64,000 bases of DNA from Cyclobacterium lianum (GTDB lineage Bacteria; Bacteroidota; Bacteroidia; Cytophagales; Cyclobacteriaceae). Shown in pieces: positions 18,748 to 27,563 of the stretch. Below the pieces are notes generated by a model. The model saw only the letters and a program-made list of their open reading frames with translations. It was not told the DNA's origin and did not search any database. Position 1 is the first letter of the stretch, and the number at the start of each line of letters is the position of its first letter. Location: the NCBI RefSeq assembly GCF_900143075.1, contig NZ_FRCY01000021.1, positions 1 through 64,000 on the forward strand, written 5' to 3'. A program made the translations under genes and the position numbers.

Positions 18748-20106
18748 CTACTCGGGCTTTTGCCAGGGAGTCCTCCCTCCTTCCTGTATATGAAACCTCA
18801 ACAGTGCGTTCAATTGCTTATAAATTTCGGAGTTTTCTTCTATCACATTCATTTCCTCTCCCGGATCCTCCCTGAGATTATAGAGCTCCATCGGTTCATA
18901 AGGACTATTTTGCAGCAGCTTCCAATCACCCAATCGAAGGGCATGGTAACTCTTACCTCCATACCGGATACCTCCTTCCCGGCGCACGAAATACAGTGGT
19001 CTTTTTTCCTCTTTTACAGGCTCACCAAAGAGAGTAGGCAGGAAACTCCTCCCGTTAACTTTGGGATCCAAAGGGACACCGGCAATTTCCGCGAGGGTCG
19101 GAAAGATATCCATGGTAAGGTTTACCTGTCTCGAAACAGATCCTGGCTGAATCACCCCGGGCCAGGAAATCACAGTGGGCACTCTTAGCCCTCCTTCATA
19201 CATGCTTTGTTTCCCATCTCTGATAGGACCATTATTGGCAAGCGAAGGTAGGTGCCCTCCATTGTCGCTGGTAAAAATAATGAGGGTATTTTCGTACTGT
19301 CCGGTTTCTTTCAGCGCCTCAACTACTTTACCTATGCCATGATCCATGTGTTCGATAAAAGCTACCAATTCAGCCCTTTTGCCGCTGATGCCAGGTTCTC
19401 TTTCTTTCACCTTCTCCAGCCAGTCTTTTGGGGGCTGAACTGGAAAATGCGGCGCATTATAAGCAAGATAAAGAAAAAATGGTGCTTCGCTTCCTGCTCT
19501 GGACTCGATATAGTCGACAGACCATTGTGTAAAAATATCTGTGGCATGCCCCTCAGGATCTATAGTATCAGCATTGAGACGCATGTAATTTCTACCATGC
19601 CTGCGATGGGTCCAGTAGTTATCCATCATATCCTCCAGCCAGCCGTGGAAATGGTCAAATCCATGTTCGTTGGGTAAATTTGGGCTCTCAAAACCTAAAT
19701 TCCATTTTCCAATATGTGCGGTATGGTAATTGGCTCTTTTGAGCATGGCTGGCATCAACTGGGTGCCGGGATTCAAAAATCCCCAATTGTTATCTGGGAT
19801 GGATCGAATCAAACCCGGTACCCCCACCTGGTCGGGGTATCTGCCCGACATAAGAGCAGCCCTGGTTGGTGCACACACGGGAGAGTTGGTGTAGAAATAG
19901 TCCATGCGCATGCCTTCGTTGCGGATGGCATCTATATGGGGAGTGCGGATGTCCTTTGTTCCATAATAAGATACGTCGTGATACCCCTGGTCATCTGTGA
20001 ATATCAGCAATATGTTAGGTTTGTCCTTTTTAATGGCTGATTGAGCATAAAGACCCATAATATTCACTAAAAAACAACTAAAGAAAAAAAGGCTGCGGTG
20101 CATCAT
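18748..20106 (-). CDS. Sulfatase, S1 family, secreted
   Basis: This 452-residue sulfatase has a cleavable signal peptide (ending near 'GLYAQS'), metal ligands in 'LIFTDDQGYHDVSYYG' (Asp38, Asp39), and the formylglycine motif C78-A-P-T-R82 within 'NSPVCAPTRAALMSGRYP'. It also has 'AHIGKWNLG', 'APFFLYLAYNAPHFPVQPP', 'TLIIFTSDNGGHLPS' and 'ELYNLREDPGEEMNV'. It is encoded between an ECF sigma factor and its probable FecR partner and directly downstream of a truncated sulfatase start. The substrate is unknown. Confidence 0.93.
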   Translation of the reverse strand: MMHRSLFFFSCFLVNIMGLYAQSAIKKDKPNILLIFTDDQGYHDVSYYGTKDIRTPHIDAIRNEGMRMDYFYTNSPVCAPTRAALMSGRYPDQVGVPGLIRSIPDNNWGFLNPGTQLMPAMLKRANYHTAHIGKWNLGFESPNLPNEHGFDHFHGWLEDMMDNYWTHRRHGRNYMRLNADTIDPEGHATDIFTQWSVDYIESRAGSEAPFFLYLAYNAPHFPVQPPKDWLEKVKEREPGISGKRAELVAFIEHMDHGIGKVVEALKETGQYENTLIIFTSDNGGHLPSLANNGPIRDGKQSMYEGGLRVPTVISWPGVIQPGSVSRQVNLTMDIFPTLAEIAGVPLDPKVNGRSFLPTLFGEPVKEEKRPLYFVRREGGIRYGGKSYHALRLGDWKLLQNSPYEPMELYNLREDPGEEMNVIEENSEIYKQLNALLRFHIQEGGRTPWQKPE

Positions 20107-20116
20107 CTCTTAGTAT

Positions 20117-20311
20117 TTAACGTAACAAATTTATTTTTCCGGCCAGGAAAATTCCCGCCAATCTATGGTTTACGTAACAACTCAGGTCGCGATACCCCAG
20201 ATCATCTGCCAGAAGAATTACAATATTCGGTCTTGATGAATTTTGACTAAATAAGCAGTTATTTCCTAAAAAAAGTACAAGTAGAGAGAGTAAAATTACT
20301 TTCCGGTTCAT
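20117..20311 (-). pseudogene. Remnant of a sulfatase gene (N-terminal fragment)
   Basis: The 64-residue frame has a signal peptide (MNRKVILLSLLVLFLGNNCLF) and then 'SRPNIVILLADDLGYRDLSCY', the unmistakable sulfatase N-terminus with two metal-binding Asp residues. Homology stops right there, followed by about 18 unrelated residues and a stop, so the CxPxR active site and the rest are absent. It ends 10 bases before the next, intact sulfatase on the same strand. The simplest reading is a deletion that removed the body of a second, upstream sulfatase; the two starts differ in sequence, so this is not a recent duplication. Confidence 0.75.
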
Positions 20312-20348
20312 CGCGAACTATATTTGTTTATTAGGTATGTAATCTGAA

Positions 20349-20939
20349 TTAACCCAGAATCAAAACCAAAATCAAGGATCCCAAAAGAGAAGTCCTTTGC
20401 ACCAGCTCACCTTTCAAAAATTTTGTAGCCAGATAAATATGGTGTTCTACGGTCCTTTTAGATAGGCTTAGCTGAGCTGCTATTTCGTCGTTACTTAGCC
20501 CGTCAATTTTGCTTAGAATAAATACTTTCTGCTGGGTTTTAGGAAGGTTGCTGATAAGTGCAGTGGCAGTGTTTTCCAATTCCTGGTAAGTAAGGCTCTC
20601 AATGATATCTTCTGAACTTACGAAATGCTTTTCAGGTGTTTCTTCGATTGTGCAAATATTTTTCTGGTTCCTCAGTTTATTAAGCAGCTGGTTTTTTACG
20701 GATTGAAACAAATAGGCCTTGAAATTTCGGTTCTCATCCAGCATTTTGCGACTTTCCCATATTTTAATAAAAATAACCTGCACCACTTCCTCAGCTTCCA
20801 ATTCATTGCTCAGGTAGTTACAGGCAAAGCCCAGCAGCCTGGGAAGGTAGCGGTAATACAATTCATCAAAAGCTCTCATATCCCCTTGCCTGAGGGAACG
20901 GACCAACTCTTGCTCACTTTTGTTAATCAGCGATCTCAA
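20349..20939 (-). CDS. ECF-type RNA polymerase sigma factor (FecI-like)
   Basis: The protein has 196 residues with region 2 ('DMRAFDELYYRYLPRLLGFACNYL', 'AEEVVQVIFIKIWESR', 'NFKAYLFQSVKNQLLNKLRN') and region 4 ('LPKTQQKVFILSKIDGLSNDEIAAQLSLSKRTVEHHI'). It belongs to the Bacteroidetes family-1 type that controls SusC/D loci together with FecR. The nearest FecR is at 17.5-18.5 kb, with an intact sulfatase and a sulfatase remnant in between. The hydrophobic C-terminal tail ('LLGSLILVLILG') is typical of this group. Confidence 0.93.
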   Translation of the reverse strand: MRSLINKSEQELVRSLRQGDMRAFDELYYRYLPRLLGFACNYLSNELEAEEVVQVIFIKIWESRKMLDENRNFKAYLFQSVKNQLLNKLRNQKNICTIEETPEKHFVSSEDIIESLTYQELENTATALISNLPKTQQKVFILSKIDGLSNDEIAAQLSLSKRTVEHHIYLATKFLKGELVQRTSLLGSLILVLILG

Positions 20940-21380
20940 AATCCGGGTTTAAGTTAATTGACGGCAAATTCTTCAGGTGATCTACCTCAAAAAGAAGTTA
21001 ATTCATCCTTTGTATTGTAAGGCATTCGGTTACAATAATCCAATTTATAAAAAATAAATGAATAAAGTATAAACGCTACTAAATTCTGCCAGCACTAATA
21101 TCCTAGCTCGGAAGCATAGTAGTTAGCGGGATTGATGGCGAAGAAAAGCGAACTACACACCATCCATACATGTGCATGCAGAGGCTCACTTACCAGCTTG
21201 AAATCTGTTCATTATTGCTAAGCAAAGATACATCCTCTTTATTGAACCTTTGACTATCAGCATTCAATGCGCAAGAGGGCGATCTCATTCGCTTAAGCAG
21301 CCGGCAGGTTAAATGGAAAATGCTCAGAAGTTCAAAGAAAAAATTTTGATCAATACTTCTTCACAAGAAAAAATTAAGGT
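20940..21380. other. Intergenic region, about 440 bases, no gene recognised
   Basis: This stretch separates the stop of the large glycosidase gene (upstream, same direction) from the sigma factor start. I see no coding sequence or RNA gene. It probably holds the sigma factor promoter; no clear Bacteroidetes -33 TTTG / -7 TAnnTTTG pair was found by eye. Confidence 0.4.
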
Positions 21381-24203
21381 TCATCTCAACACAAAATAAC
21401 GGTATCCGCGCTCGGGGATGGTGACTTCCATTGTCAGCTTGTAATCACGGGCTACGCTCAGGGTCTGTTTTTCTCCCAACTGGTCCTCCACCTCCACCCG
21501 TTCGTGTAGCCCGGTATAGTAAACAGGAATTCGCAGGGTACGGGTGATTGCTTCGTTAAGTGGATTGTACAGCATGAGCAAACCTTTTTCTTCTCCCAAT
21601 GGGTTTACGTGCAATAAACCATCCCAATCTCTGCCATCCGGTCGCCTAAGGTGGATGATATCTGCATCTAATACCTCACGGTGTTGTTTGTAAAAACCAA
21701 CCCATTTTTCGACCAGCCTCCTGGTATCGGGTGCATCGTACAATTGCGGCCCTCTGTAGCAGGCCTGTACACCGGCACCGAAGAGATTAGCGAGCCGCTG
21801 TTCGTAATGGGGCAGGTGCTCCCTCAGTGGTTCAATTGTTGCGGCCTCCCCTCCCCCGTGGTATTGTACCAAAGGCACAAACATCCAGCCCATAGAGGGG
21901 GTCTTTGTCCAGGTGCCGTCGTATATATTTTGGCGTTCGATGATTTCCTGTTGGGCGCGGGGCAGGGACCAGTTGGTTTCCCGGTAGCCCATACCGGTTT
22001 TGTTGCTTCCTGCAAGAAAATAGTAATCCGGCACGTTCAGGTATATCCCCTTCGCGCGGGCCCATTGGTAAAATTCTGAAATCTTTTTGTATTGGTTCCA
22101 CTGCGAATCTGCCAGTCCCTTGTGCCCGGGATGATCGGTAGCAGCACATATATCTCCGGGATAGGAACCGTCGTGCTCGAGGATATCCAGGCCTGTGGCG
22201 GTATACAGGTTGTACAGACTTTCAAAATACCGATGCCCCCACTCACTCTCCAGGCAGGGTGAGTTGCCAAACCGGGGAGTCATCTCCTCAGGCATCTGCA
22301 CATCATTACCCCCTCCTACCTTGCGGCTGGCAAGCAAAGAATAACCACCCAATGCGACTTCCTTTGAATGTGCGTAATCTGCAAGTTCCTTCATCCGGCT
22401 CAGGTTTTCCTGACTGCCATCTTCGGCGTTGAATCCGCTTCCAAAGGTCATGATCACCATTTCGAATCCTACTTCCGCACTCTGATCAATGGCCTTCTTT
22501 ACAGACTCAGAATCGGCCGAGCGAACGTGCATCAGGATGGGATTTTCGGTCACCCAGGGTGCAAGGGCACGCATCATGCGCCGATGCTCCAAACCTTTCC
22601 GCTCACGGTCCCAGCTATCGTGCAGTAGTTCCCATACCCGGTAAGTCGAAAAGGAAGTACCTGGTTGTAACTCCTGCTCGGGCCCATACTTCGGTGAAAT
22701 TTCCAGCAACACAGGCATGCTGCGCTCGTAATTCACCTGGGTGGTATACAGCGGGTCCGCTTTCCAATCAATGCTGGAACGCAGCAGGTTTTCGGAAGTC
22801 ATGCCCCCAAAATTATAATCTGTCTCGATTGTAATATTGGGCAGCATCCACTGCTCCCGGCTGTCGACCGTGCTTTCCGGTTCGGTGACCGCCAGAATCT
22901 CGCTGGTGAAAGAATTGATGGTTACCGGTCGATCAGAGTGATTTTTAATGGTAATCCATTTGCTGAATACCGGAAGGCCATCGTACAATTCGTAATGTAC
23001 ATCCACGGATAGGTCCGACAGGTATAGGTAGGATGCCAGGCCAGCCGCTTTTGCAGCGGAAGAAATTTCGCCCAGCATATAAAATTGCTCGATTTTGCTT
23101 CGCCCTAATTCTCCCTTTTCACGGTAGTCATTCTTGTTGCCCGTCACATCCATCTTGCCAATTCGTACTCCTTGTGGGGCATTTTGCAGCGGAGTCTCTC
23201 CAACCGGCTGCCAGTCCGCTTTGTCGTAGGACCAGGAGGCCAGTATTCGGCTATCCCGGAGTTCCATACGCATCCACACCGGCCTTCCTTCTTCCAGGCC
23301 GGGGATAGTGTGTTCCCGATTCCCATCGTAAAAGCCTATTTCATTTTTACCGGGACGCAGGTTGAGCTTGATCACCCGGTCCGGAAATACAAGTCCCAGG
23401 CCCGGACCCCAGCTACTACTCCGGTCGGTGCCAGGGTTGATTTTGGCCAGGAATACTTTTGCCTCAGCAGGCACGAACTGTTCAGCATATACAGCGGTAT
23501 TGGCCAATGCCATGATCTCGCCGGCTTTACCCTCATTGTTGAATGAATTTCGTGCATGCGCTCCCGACTCAACCCGGTTCCAGTTTTCCTGCAGGATCGT
23601 AAAGTCGTCCTCAAAAATAATTTCTCGGCCTTCGTCAGTTACAGATCGCTCAGAAAGTAAGCGCAGGGCCTCCTCGTCCAATTGGTAAGTAAAAATCAAC
23701 TCCTTTCCGGGTGCCGGCCAGGGCAGGTCTTTAGGCATCCATTCGAGGCGCTTCTTCCATTGAAATCGTGCTTTGGTGTTTTCTACGCGGTGCTCCACCA
23801 ATTTGAATGATCCTGGAATTGATTTCATGGATCTGATCCAGTCCGGAAGAAGATAGTTGTGAATGGGTTGTCCGGTAAGTCCCCCGATATCAAAAGGAAT
23901 TCCGTCTAGTTGGATAGCCGCTTCCGGTCGCACAGAGCGCAGGAAGGATTCTCCAGTCTGGAGGTGATCAAGGCCAATGGTGGCTCCGTTGGGATCAGTG
24001 GCGAAAGTTCGCTGTACAAGACCGTTACTTAGTACTAAATTTCCATCATCGTCAGCGTCCACCCTGGCGGGTTGATCGGATCGGTATAGCAGCCAGTCAC
24101 TATTCGCTGTCATAGCTTCATATTCACCTGTAGTACGCTGGCCCTGTGCAAATACCAAAACACTGGCAAACAGGTATAAGAGACTAAGAAAAAATTGCTT
24201 CAT
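21381..24203 (-). CDS. Large exported glycoside hydrolase, clan GH-D-like (alpha-galactosidase-like), with inserted ConA-like domain
   Basis: The 940-residue protein has a signal peptide (ends near 'VLVFAQG'), an N-terminal beta-sandwich typical of GH36-like enzymes ('GNLVLSNGLVQRTF'), which is interrupted at about 195-345 by a ConA/LamG-like jelly roll ('EIIFEDDFTILQENWNRVESG', 'WGPGLGLVFPDRVIKLNLRPG', 'VWMRMELRDSRILASWSYD'). A TIM barrel follows at about 550-830 ('GFEMVIMTFGSGFNAE', 'TGLDILEHDGSYPGD', 'LNVPDYYFLAGSNKTGMGYRE') and then a C-terminal beta domain ('GLLMLYNPLNEAITRTLRIPVYY'). The Asp in 'EHDG' is a candidate nucleophile by position, which is an inference. It does not match the standard GH27 or GH36 signatures that I know, so the family and sugar specificity are open. 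Confidence 0.7.
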   Translation of the reverse strand: MKQFFLSLLYLFASVLVFAQGQRTTGEYEAMTANSDWLLYRSDQPARVDADDDGNLVLSNGLVQRTFATDPNGATIGLDHLQTGESFLRSVRPEAAIQLDGIPFDIGGLTGQPIHNYLLPDWIRSMKSIPGSFKLVEHRVENTKARFQWKKRLEWMPKDLPWPAPGKELIFTYQLDEEALRLLSERSVTDEGREIIFEDDFTILQENWNRVESGAHARNSFNNEGKAGEIMALANTAVYAEQFVPAEAKVFLAKINPGTDRSSSWGPGLGLVFPDRVIKLNLRPGKNEIGFYDGNREHTIPGLEEGRPVWMRMELRDSRILASWSYDKADWQPVGETPLQNAPQGVRIGKMDVTGNKNDYREKGELGRSKIEQFYMLGEISSAAKAAGLASYLYLSDLSVDVHYELYDGLPVFSKWITIKNHSDRPVTINSFTSEILAVTEPESTVDSREQWMLPNITIETDYNFGGMTSENLLRSSIDWKADPLYTTQVNYERSMPVLLEISPKYGPEQELQPGTSFSTYRVWELLHDSWDRERKGLEHRRMMRALAPWVTENPILMHVRSADSESVKKAIDQSAEVGFEMVIMTFGSGFNAEDGSQENLSRMKELADYAHSKEVALGGYSLLASRKVGGGNDVQMPEEMTPRFGNSPCLESEWGHRYFESLYNLYTATGLDILEHDGSYPGDICAATDHPGHKGLADSQWNQYKKISEFYQWARAKGIYLNVPDYYFLAGSNKTGMGYRETNWSLPRAQQEIIERQNIYDGTWTKTPSMGWMFVPLVQYHGGGEAATIEPLREHLPHYEQRLANLFGAGVQACYRGPQLYDAPDTRRLVEKWVGFYKQHREVLDADIIHLRRPDGRDWDGLLHVNPLGEEKGLLMLYNPLNEAITRTLRIPVYYTGLHERVEVEDQLGEKQTLSVARDYKLTMEVTIPERGYRYFVLR

Positions 24204-24446
24204 GAATTTCGAGATTGCTACCAGAGACCGACCCTGAAATGGCGCAGTAAGAAAAGTCTCCAGTAATTTTTTTTATTGATACATTTTTGATGGTTTGCAG
24301 TTCATTACTTGCCCTGGCATCCGCCGGACCTTCAGATAAATTCAAAATTTATTAATCCTTTAGGCGACCTTGGCGCAGACGGATCCGGAATTTTGAACCC
24401 ATTTGCATCAAGCCAGTATACCCTCAGCTTTCCGGTCAGGCATGAA

Positions 24447-25868
24447 TTAGCGTTCAATGGGTCCCAGAGGATCATTTACCGACCGCTGCTGATCGGCGAG
24501 CAAAAGCAGTAAATGCTGCTTGATACCTTGATAATCAGGATCCGCTGATCGGTCTCTGAGTTCTCCGGTATCCTTTTCCAGGTCAAATAACAAAATTTTA
24601 TTCAATTTTGGATAAAAAATCAATTTATACCGTTCCGTGCGTACCATACGCTGGAGATCGAGGTAACAACTGTAAATGGCGGGGTAAGCACTTGGAGCAC
24701 CTGTTTCAACATAGGGCATAAGGCTGTTAAAAACGGTGGTTTCCGGTTTTTCAACTCCTGCGAGGTCCATGATTGTGGCACTAACATCCTGTAGGTAAAC
24801 CTGTTGCTGGTACCTCTTGCCCTCTGGAATACGCGGACCAACGAGTAGCAGCGGAGCACGTATGCTGTGGTCAAACATGTTCTGTTTTCCCATCAGGCCA
24901 TGATGGCCGACCGCCAGCCCGTGATCTGCAGTAAACAAAATATAGGTGTTGTCTCTCTTGCCTGTTGCTTCCAAAGCATCCAGGATTTTACCGATCTGGG
25001 CATCCATATGACTGATGATGGCGTAGTATTCCTGGATGTTTTTTCTGACTGAATAGGCATTTCGGGGGAAGGGGGCCAGCGCCTCATCGCGCAGATTTTC
25101 GCTCAGCCCGATACTGTCTTTGTAGGGATACATGTCCATATGACTGGCAGGCAGGGCAATGCTCTCTACCGGGTACATATCAACAAATTCTTTGGGAGCT
25201 TGTCTGGGGTCATGTGGGGCATTGAAGGCCAGGTACATCAGGAAAGGTGCGGCACTTTTTCCGGCCTGTTGCAGAAATCCGCGTGCATCATCGGCCAGCA
25301 CTTCTGACCAGTGCTTGCCTCCTTTCCAAAATCCCTCAAAGCTTTTGTCCCAGGGTTGCCAGGTGGTATCCGCCTCACTTTTGGGACGGTCGTAGCCTTC
25401 GGGGGTTTGGTTGGGCATTCCCGGCCGTACATGCACTACGTTTTGAAAAATACTTCCTGCATCGGCTTTCACATGCCACTTTCCTGTCATATAGGTTTCA
25501 TAGCCGGCTTTTTCCAGCAATTGAGGCCAAAACCTGCCCTCATCAGCCATTTGCTGGAATTCACTTTCCTGGTCCCGGGCATCCCAGACCGAAAGGCCGC
25601 TGATCATCATGGCCCGGCTGGCCACACAAACTGCACCATTCCAGGCACCCATATTATAAGCGTGCGTAAACACAGCGCCTTCATGCACCAACCGATCCAG
25701 ATTAGGGGTAAGTACCTCCGGATGCCCGAGGGCTCCTATCAGGTCGTAGCGCTGGTCGTCGGAAAAGATAAAGATAAAATTGGGTTTCTCACCATCGGCT
25801 TGTTGCGCCTTCGCCAGCCCGATCAGTGAGATGCTAATCCAGAATAAGAGGAGTTTGGTTTTCATCAT
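24447..25868 (-). CDS. Sulfatase, S1 family, with CxAxR active site
   Basis: Starting at MMKTKLLLF (25868) the protein has 473 residues with a signal peptide (ending 'GLAKAQQ'), 'FIFIFSDDQRYDLIGALGHPE' and the activation motif C81-V-A-S-R85, an allowed CxAxR variant of the usual CxPxR. Other markers are 'YMTGKWHV', 'FLMYLAFNAPHDPRQAP', 'NTYILFTADHGLAVGHHGLMGKQNM' and 'LLFDLEKDTGELRD'. The CxAxR plus 'GLMGKQN' type is seen in S1 subfamilies that differ from the arylsulfatase-A-like ones nearby. An upstream in-frame ATG at 25931 would overlap the preceding sulfatase gene by 32 bases and spoil the signal peptide, so it was not chosen. It lies 31 bases downstream of that sulfatase, in the same operon. 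Confidence 0.92.
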   Translation of the reverse strand: MMKTKLLLFWISISLIGLAKAQQADGEKPNFIFIFSDDQRYDLIGALGHPEVLTPNLDRLVHEGAVFTHAYNMGAWNGAVCVASRAMMISGLSVWDARDQESEFQQMADEGRFWPQLLEKAGYETYMTGKWHVKADAGSIFQNVVHVRPGMPNQTPEGYDRPKSEADTTWQPWDKSFEGFWKGGKHWSEVLADDARGFLQQAGKSAAPFLMYLAFNAPHDPRQAPKEFVDMYPVESIALPASHMDMYPYKDSIGLSENLRDEALAPFPRNAYSVRKNIQEYYAIISHMDAQIGKILDALEATGKRDNTYILFTADHGLAVGHHGLMGKQNMFDHSIRAPLLLVGPRIPEGKRYQQQVYLQDVSATIMDLAGVEKPETTVFNSLMPYVETGAPSAYPAIYSCYLDLQRMVRTERYKLIFYPKLNKILLFDLEKDTGELRDRSADPDYQGIKQHLLLLLADQQRSVNDPLGPIER

Positions 25869-25899
25869 TTGGTTTTTGTCAATTGGTATTGGTGTACGA

Positions 25900-27315
25900 T
25901 TAGTAATCCATTCCCCGATTGCTCTCCTCACATGAAATGAGCCAATTTTTGAGTTCCCGGGCCATAGCGCTAACTATCTGAGGATTTGACGAGGCGATAT
26001 CAGTTGCTTCCCCCGGATCCTCGTACAAGTCAAATAAAGCGAAATTATCTCCATTATCCGAGGAATACAATTTATATCGGTTATCCATTATAGCTTGCTG
26101 GTTCTGAAACCGAAATGCAATCGATGAGGGTCTGTCTTCCACTTCTTCACGAACCAGCGGAAGAATATCAATGCCATCGACAGGCAAAATGTCCTGATTT
26201 GTGTCCAAGCCCAGAACGGACAGAAGTGTGGGAAAGATATCACTGGTGGAAACGGGTAATCCGGTGTGCTGACCCGGTTTGATCTGCGCCGGCCATTCGA
26301 CCAATCCCGGCACACGGATGCCCCCCTCGTAAAGGCTTCTTTTCCTTCCTCGGAAGGGCCCGGAGGAGCCCTGGGTGCGGTTGACAGCCGCAGGGCCCTC
26401 CGGTCCGTTGTCGCTGCAAAACCAAATTAGGGTGTTCTCGGCGAGTCCTTTCGCCCGGATAAATCTGCGTAGCCTTCCGATTTGATCATCCATAGCGGAA
26501 ATGCTGCCGTAGTAATGCTGCTGGTCCTCAGAATAATCGGGATACCTGCTGCGGTAAGCAGGCCCTGCCAGCACGGGCAAATGTGGCGTATGGAACCAGA
26601 TCACAGAAAGGAATGGCTTCCCGGAGGCCGATGCTGTATCTATAAAAGGAATGACCCGATCCATGATGACACGGGAATCGTCTCCTTCAAGATTGTCAGT
26701 TACTTTTTGGTTTTCTCCCGACCAGTAGTAGGTACCAAAATGCTCTCCCGGAGTCCGGTTTCCTATATCCTGGGCGTCTGATGCAGGCGTAACCATGGGG
26801 TCCCAGGTGGGCACTTTAGACTCGGTCGAAAAACAGACATCAAAGCCATTTTCCCAGGGCGGTGCATAGTGGGCAGCTCCCCCGGGGCCACCCCTGTTTG
26901 CATCTTTTTCCTTCACGGTTAGCGTTCCGAGGTGCCATTTCCCAAAGTGTCCGGTAGTATATCCTTTCGATTTCAGGATTTCAGCGATGGTTTGCTCCTG
27001 CGGTTTCATGTGTCCTGTATTGGCATGGGTGATGCCATACCGTTCCGGATGTCTGCCAGTGAGAAAGCTACCCCTGGTGGGAGAACAAACCGCGGAAGCG
27101 GCATAAAACCGGCTCATCACCAGTCCATTTCGGGCCATGGCGTCGAGTTCCGGAGTCTTGATGCGCTTGTTTCCATTAAACCCCACATCTCCCCAGCCCA
27201 GGTCGTCGGCCATGATCAGGATGATGTTGGGGGGCTTTGTCTGGTGCCCAGAAGAACCCGCAACAATTAAAAAATAAATTATTAAAGTAAAATCAACCGT
27301 CTTTTTATAATTCAT
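25900..27315 (-). CDS. Sulfatase, S1 family
   Basis: This 471-residue sulfatase has an N-terminal signal peptide, 'NIILIMADDLGWGDVGFNG' and the formylglycine motif C77-S-P-T-R81 ('SAVCSPTRGSFLTGRHPERYGI'). Also present are 'GHFGKWHLG', 'PFLSVIWFHTPHLPVLAG', 'NTLIWFCSDNGPEGP', 'SLYEGGIRVPGLVEWP' and 'ALFDLYEDPGEATDIAS'. It overlaps no neighbour and is followed after 31 bases by the CxAxR sulfatase. The two together with the GH-D-like enzyme form a three-gene transcript that appears separate from the SusC/D operon further left. Confidence 0.93.
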   Translation of the reverse strand: MNYKKTVDFTLIIYFLIVAGSSGHQTKPPNIILIMADDLGWGDVGFNGNKRIKTPELDAMARNGLVMSRFYAASAVCSPTRGSFLTGRHPERYGITHANTGHMKPQEQTIAEILKSKGYTTGHFGKWHLGTLTVKEKDANRGGPGGAAHYAPPWENGFDVCFSTESKVPTWDPMVTPASDAQDIGNRTPGEHFGTYYWSGENQKVTDNLEGDDSRVIMDRVIPFIDTASASGKPFLSVIWFHTPHLPVLAGPAYRSRYPDYSEDQQHYYGSISAMDDQIGRLRRFIRAKGLAENTLIWFCSDNGPEGPAAVNRTQGSSGPFRGRKRSLYEGGIRVPGLVEWPAQIKPGQHTGLPVSTSDIFPTLLSVLGLDTNQDILPVDGIDILPLVREEVEDRPSSIAFRFQNQQAIMDNRYKLYSSDNGDNFALFDLYEDPGEATDIASSNPQIVSAMARELKNWLISCEESNRGMDY

Positions 27316-27563
27316 GCACTTTCGTGTTTAAATTGTGGGATTCGAAATTTTGGATTTTTATCCGAAACGCGACTCGTTTCTTTAACTCGAAAGTTCAAAA
27401 GCCAGCGGATAAAACATTTTAAGATTTCACTAAAACACATTTATCACTCCCAAATAGACTGATATTGATTTAGACTAAAACCTACACTTTGCGGACGAAA
27501 GGCCCCACTAGAATCATTATAATAATGACCAATTCCTTCCTAATCCCTGAGATTTTAATAAAC

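Noticed and set aside
25869-25931. Longer start for the CxAxR sulfatase
   Set aside because: It would overlap the upstream sulfatase gene and place a charged segment before the signal peptide.
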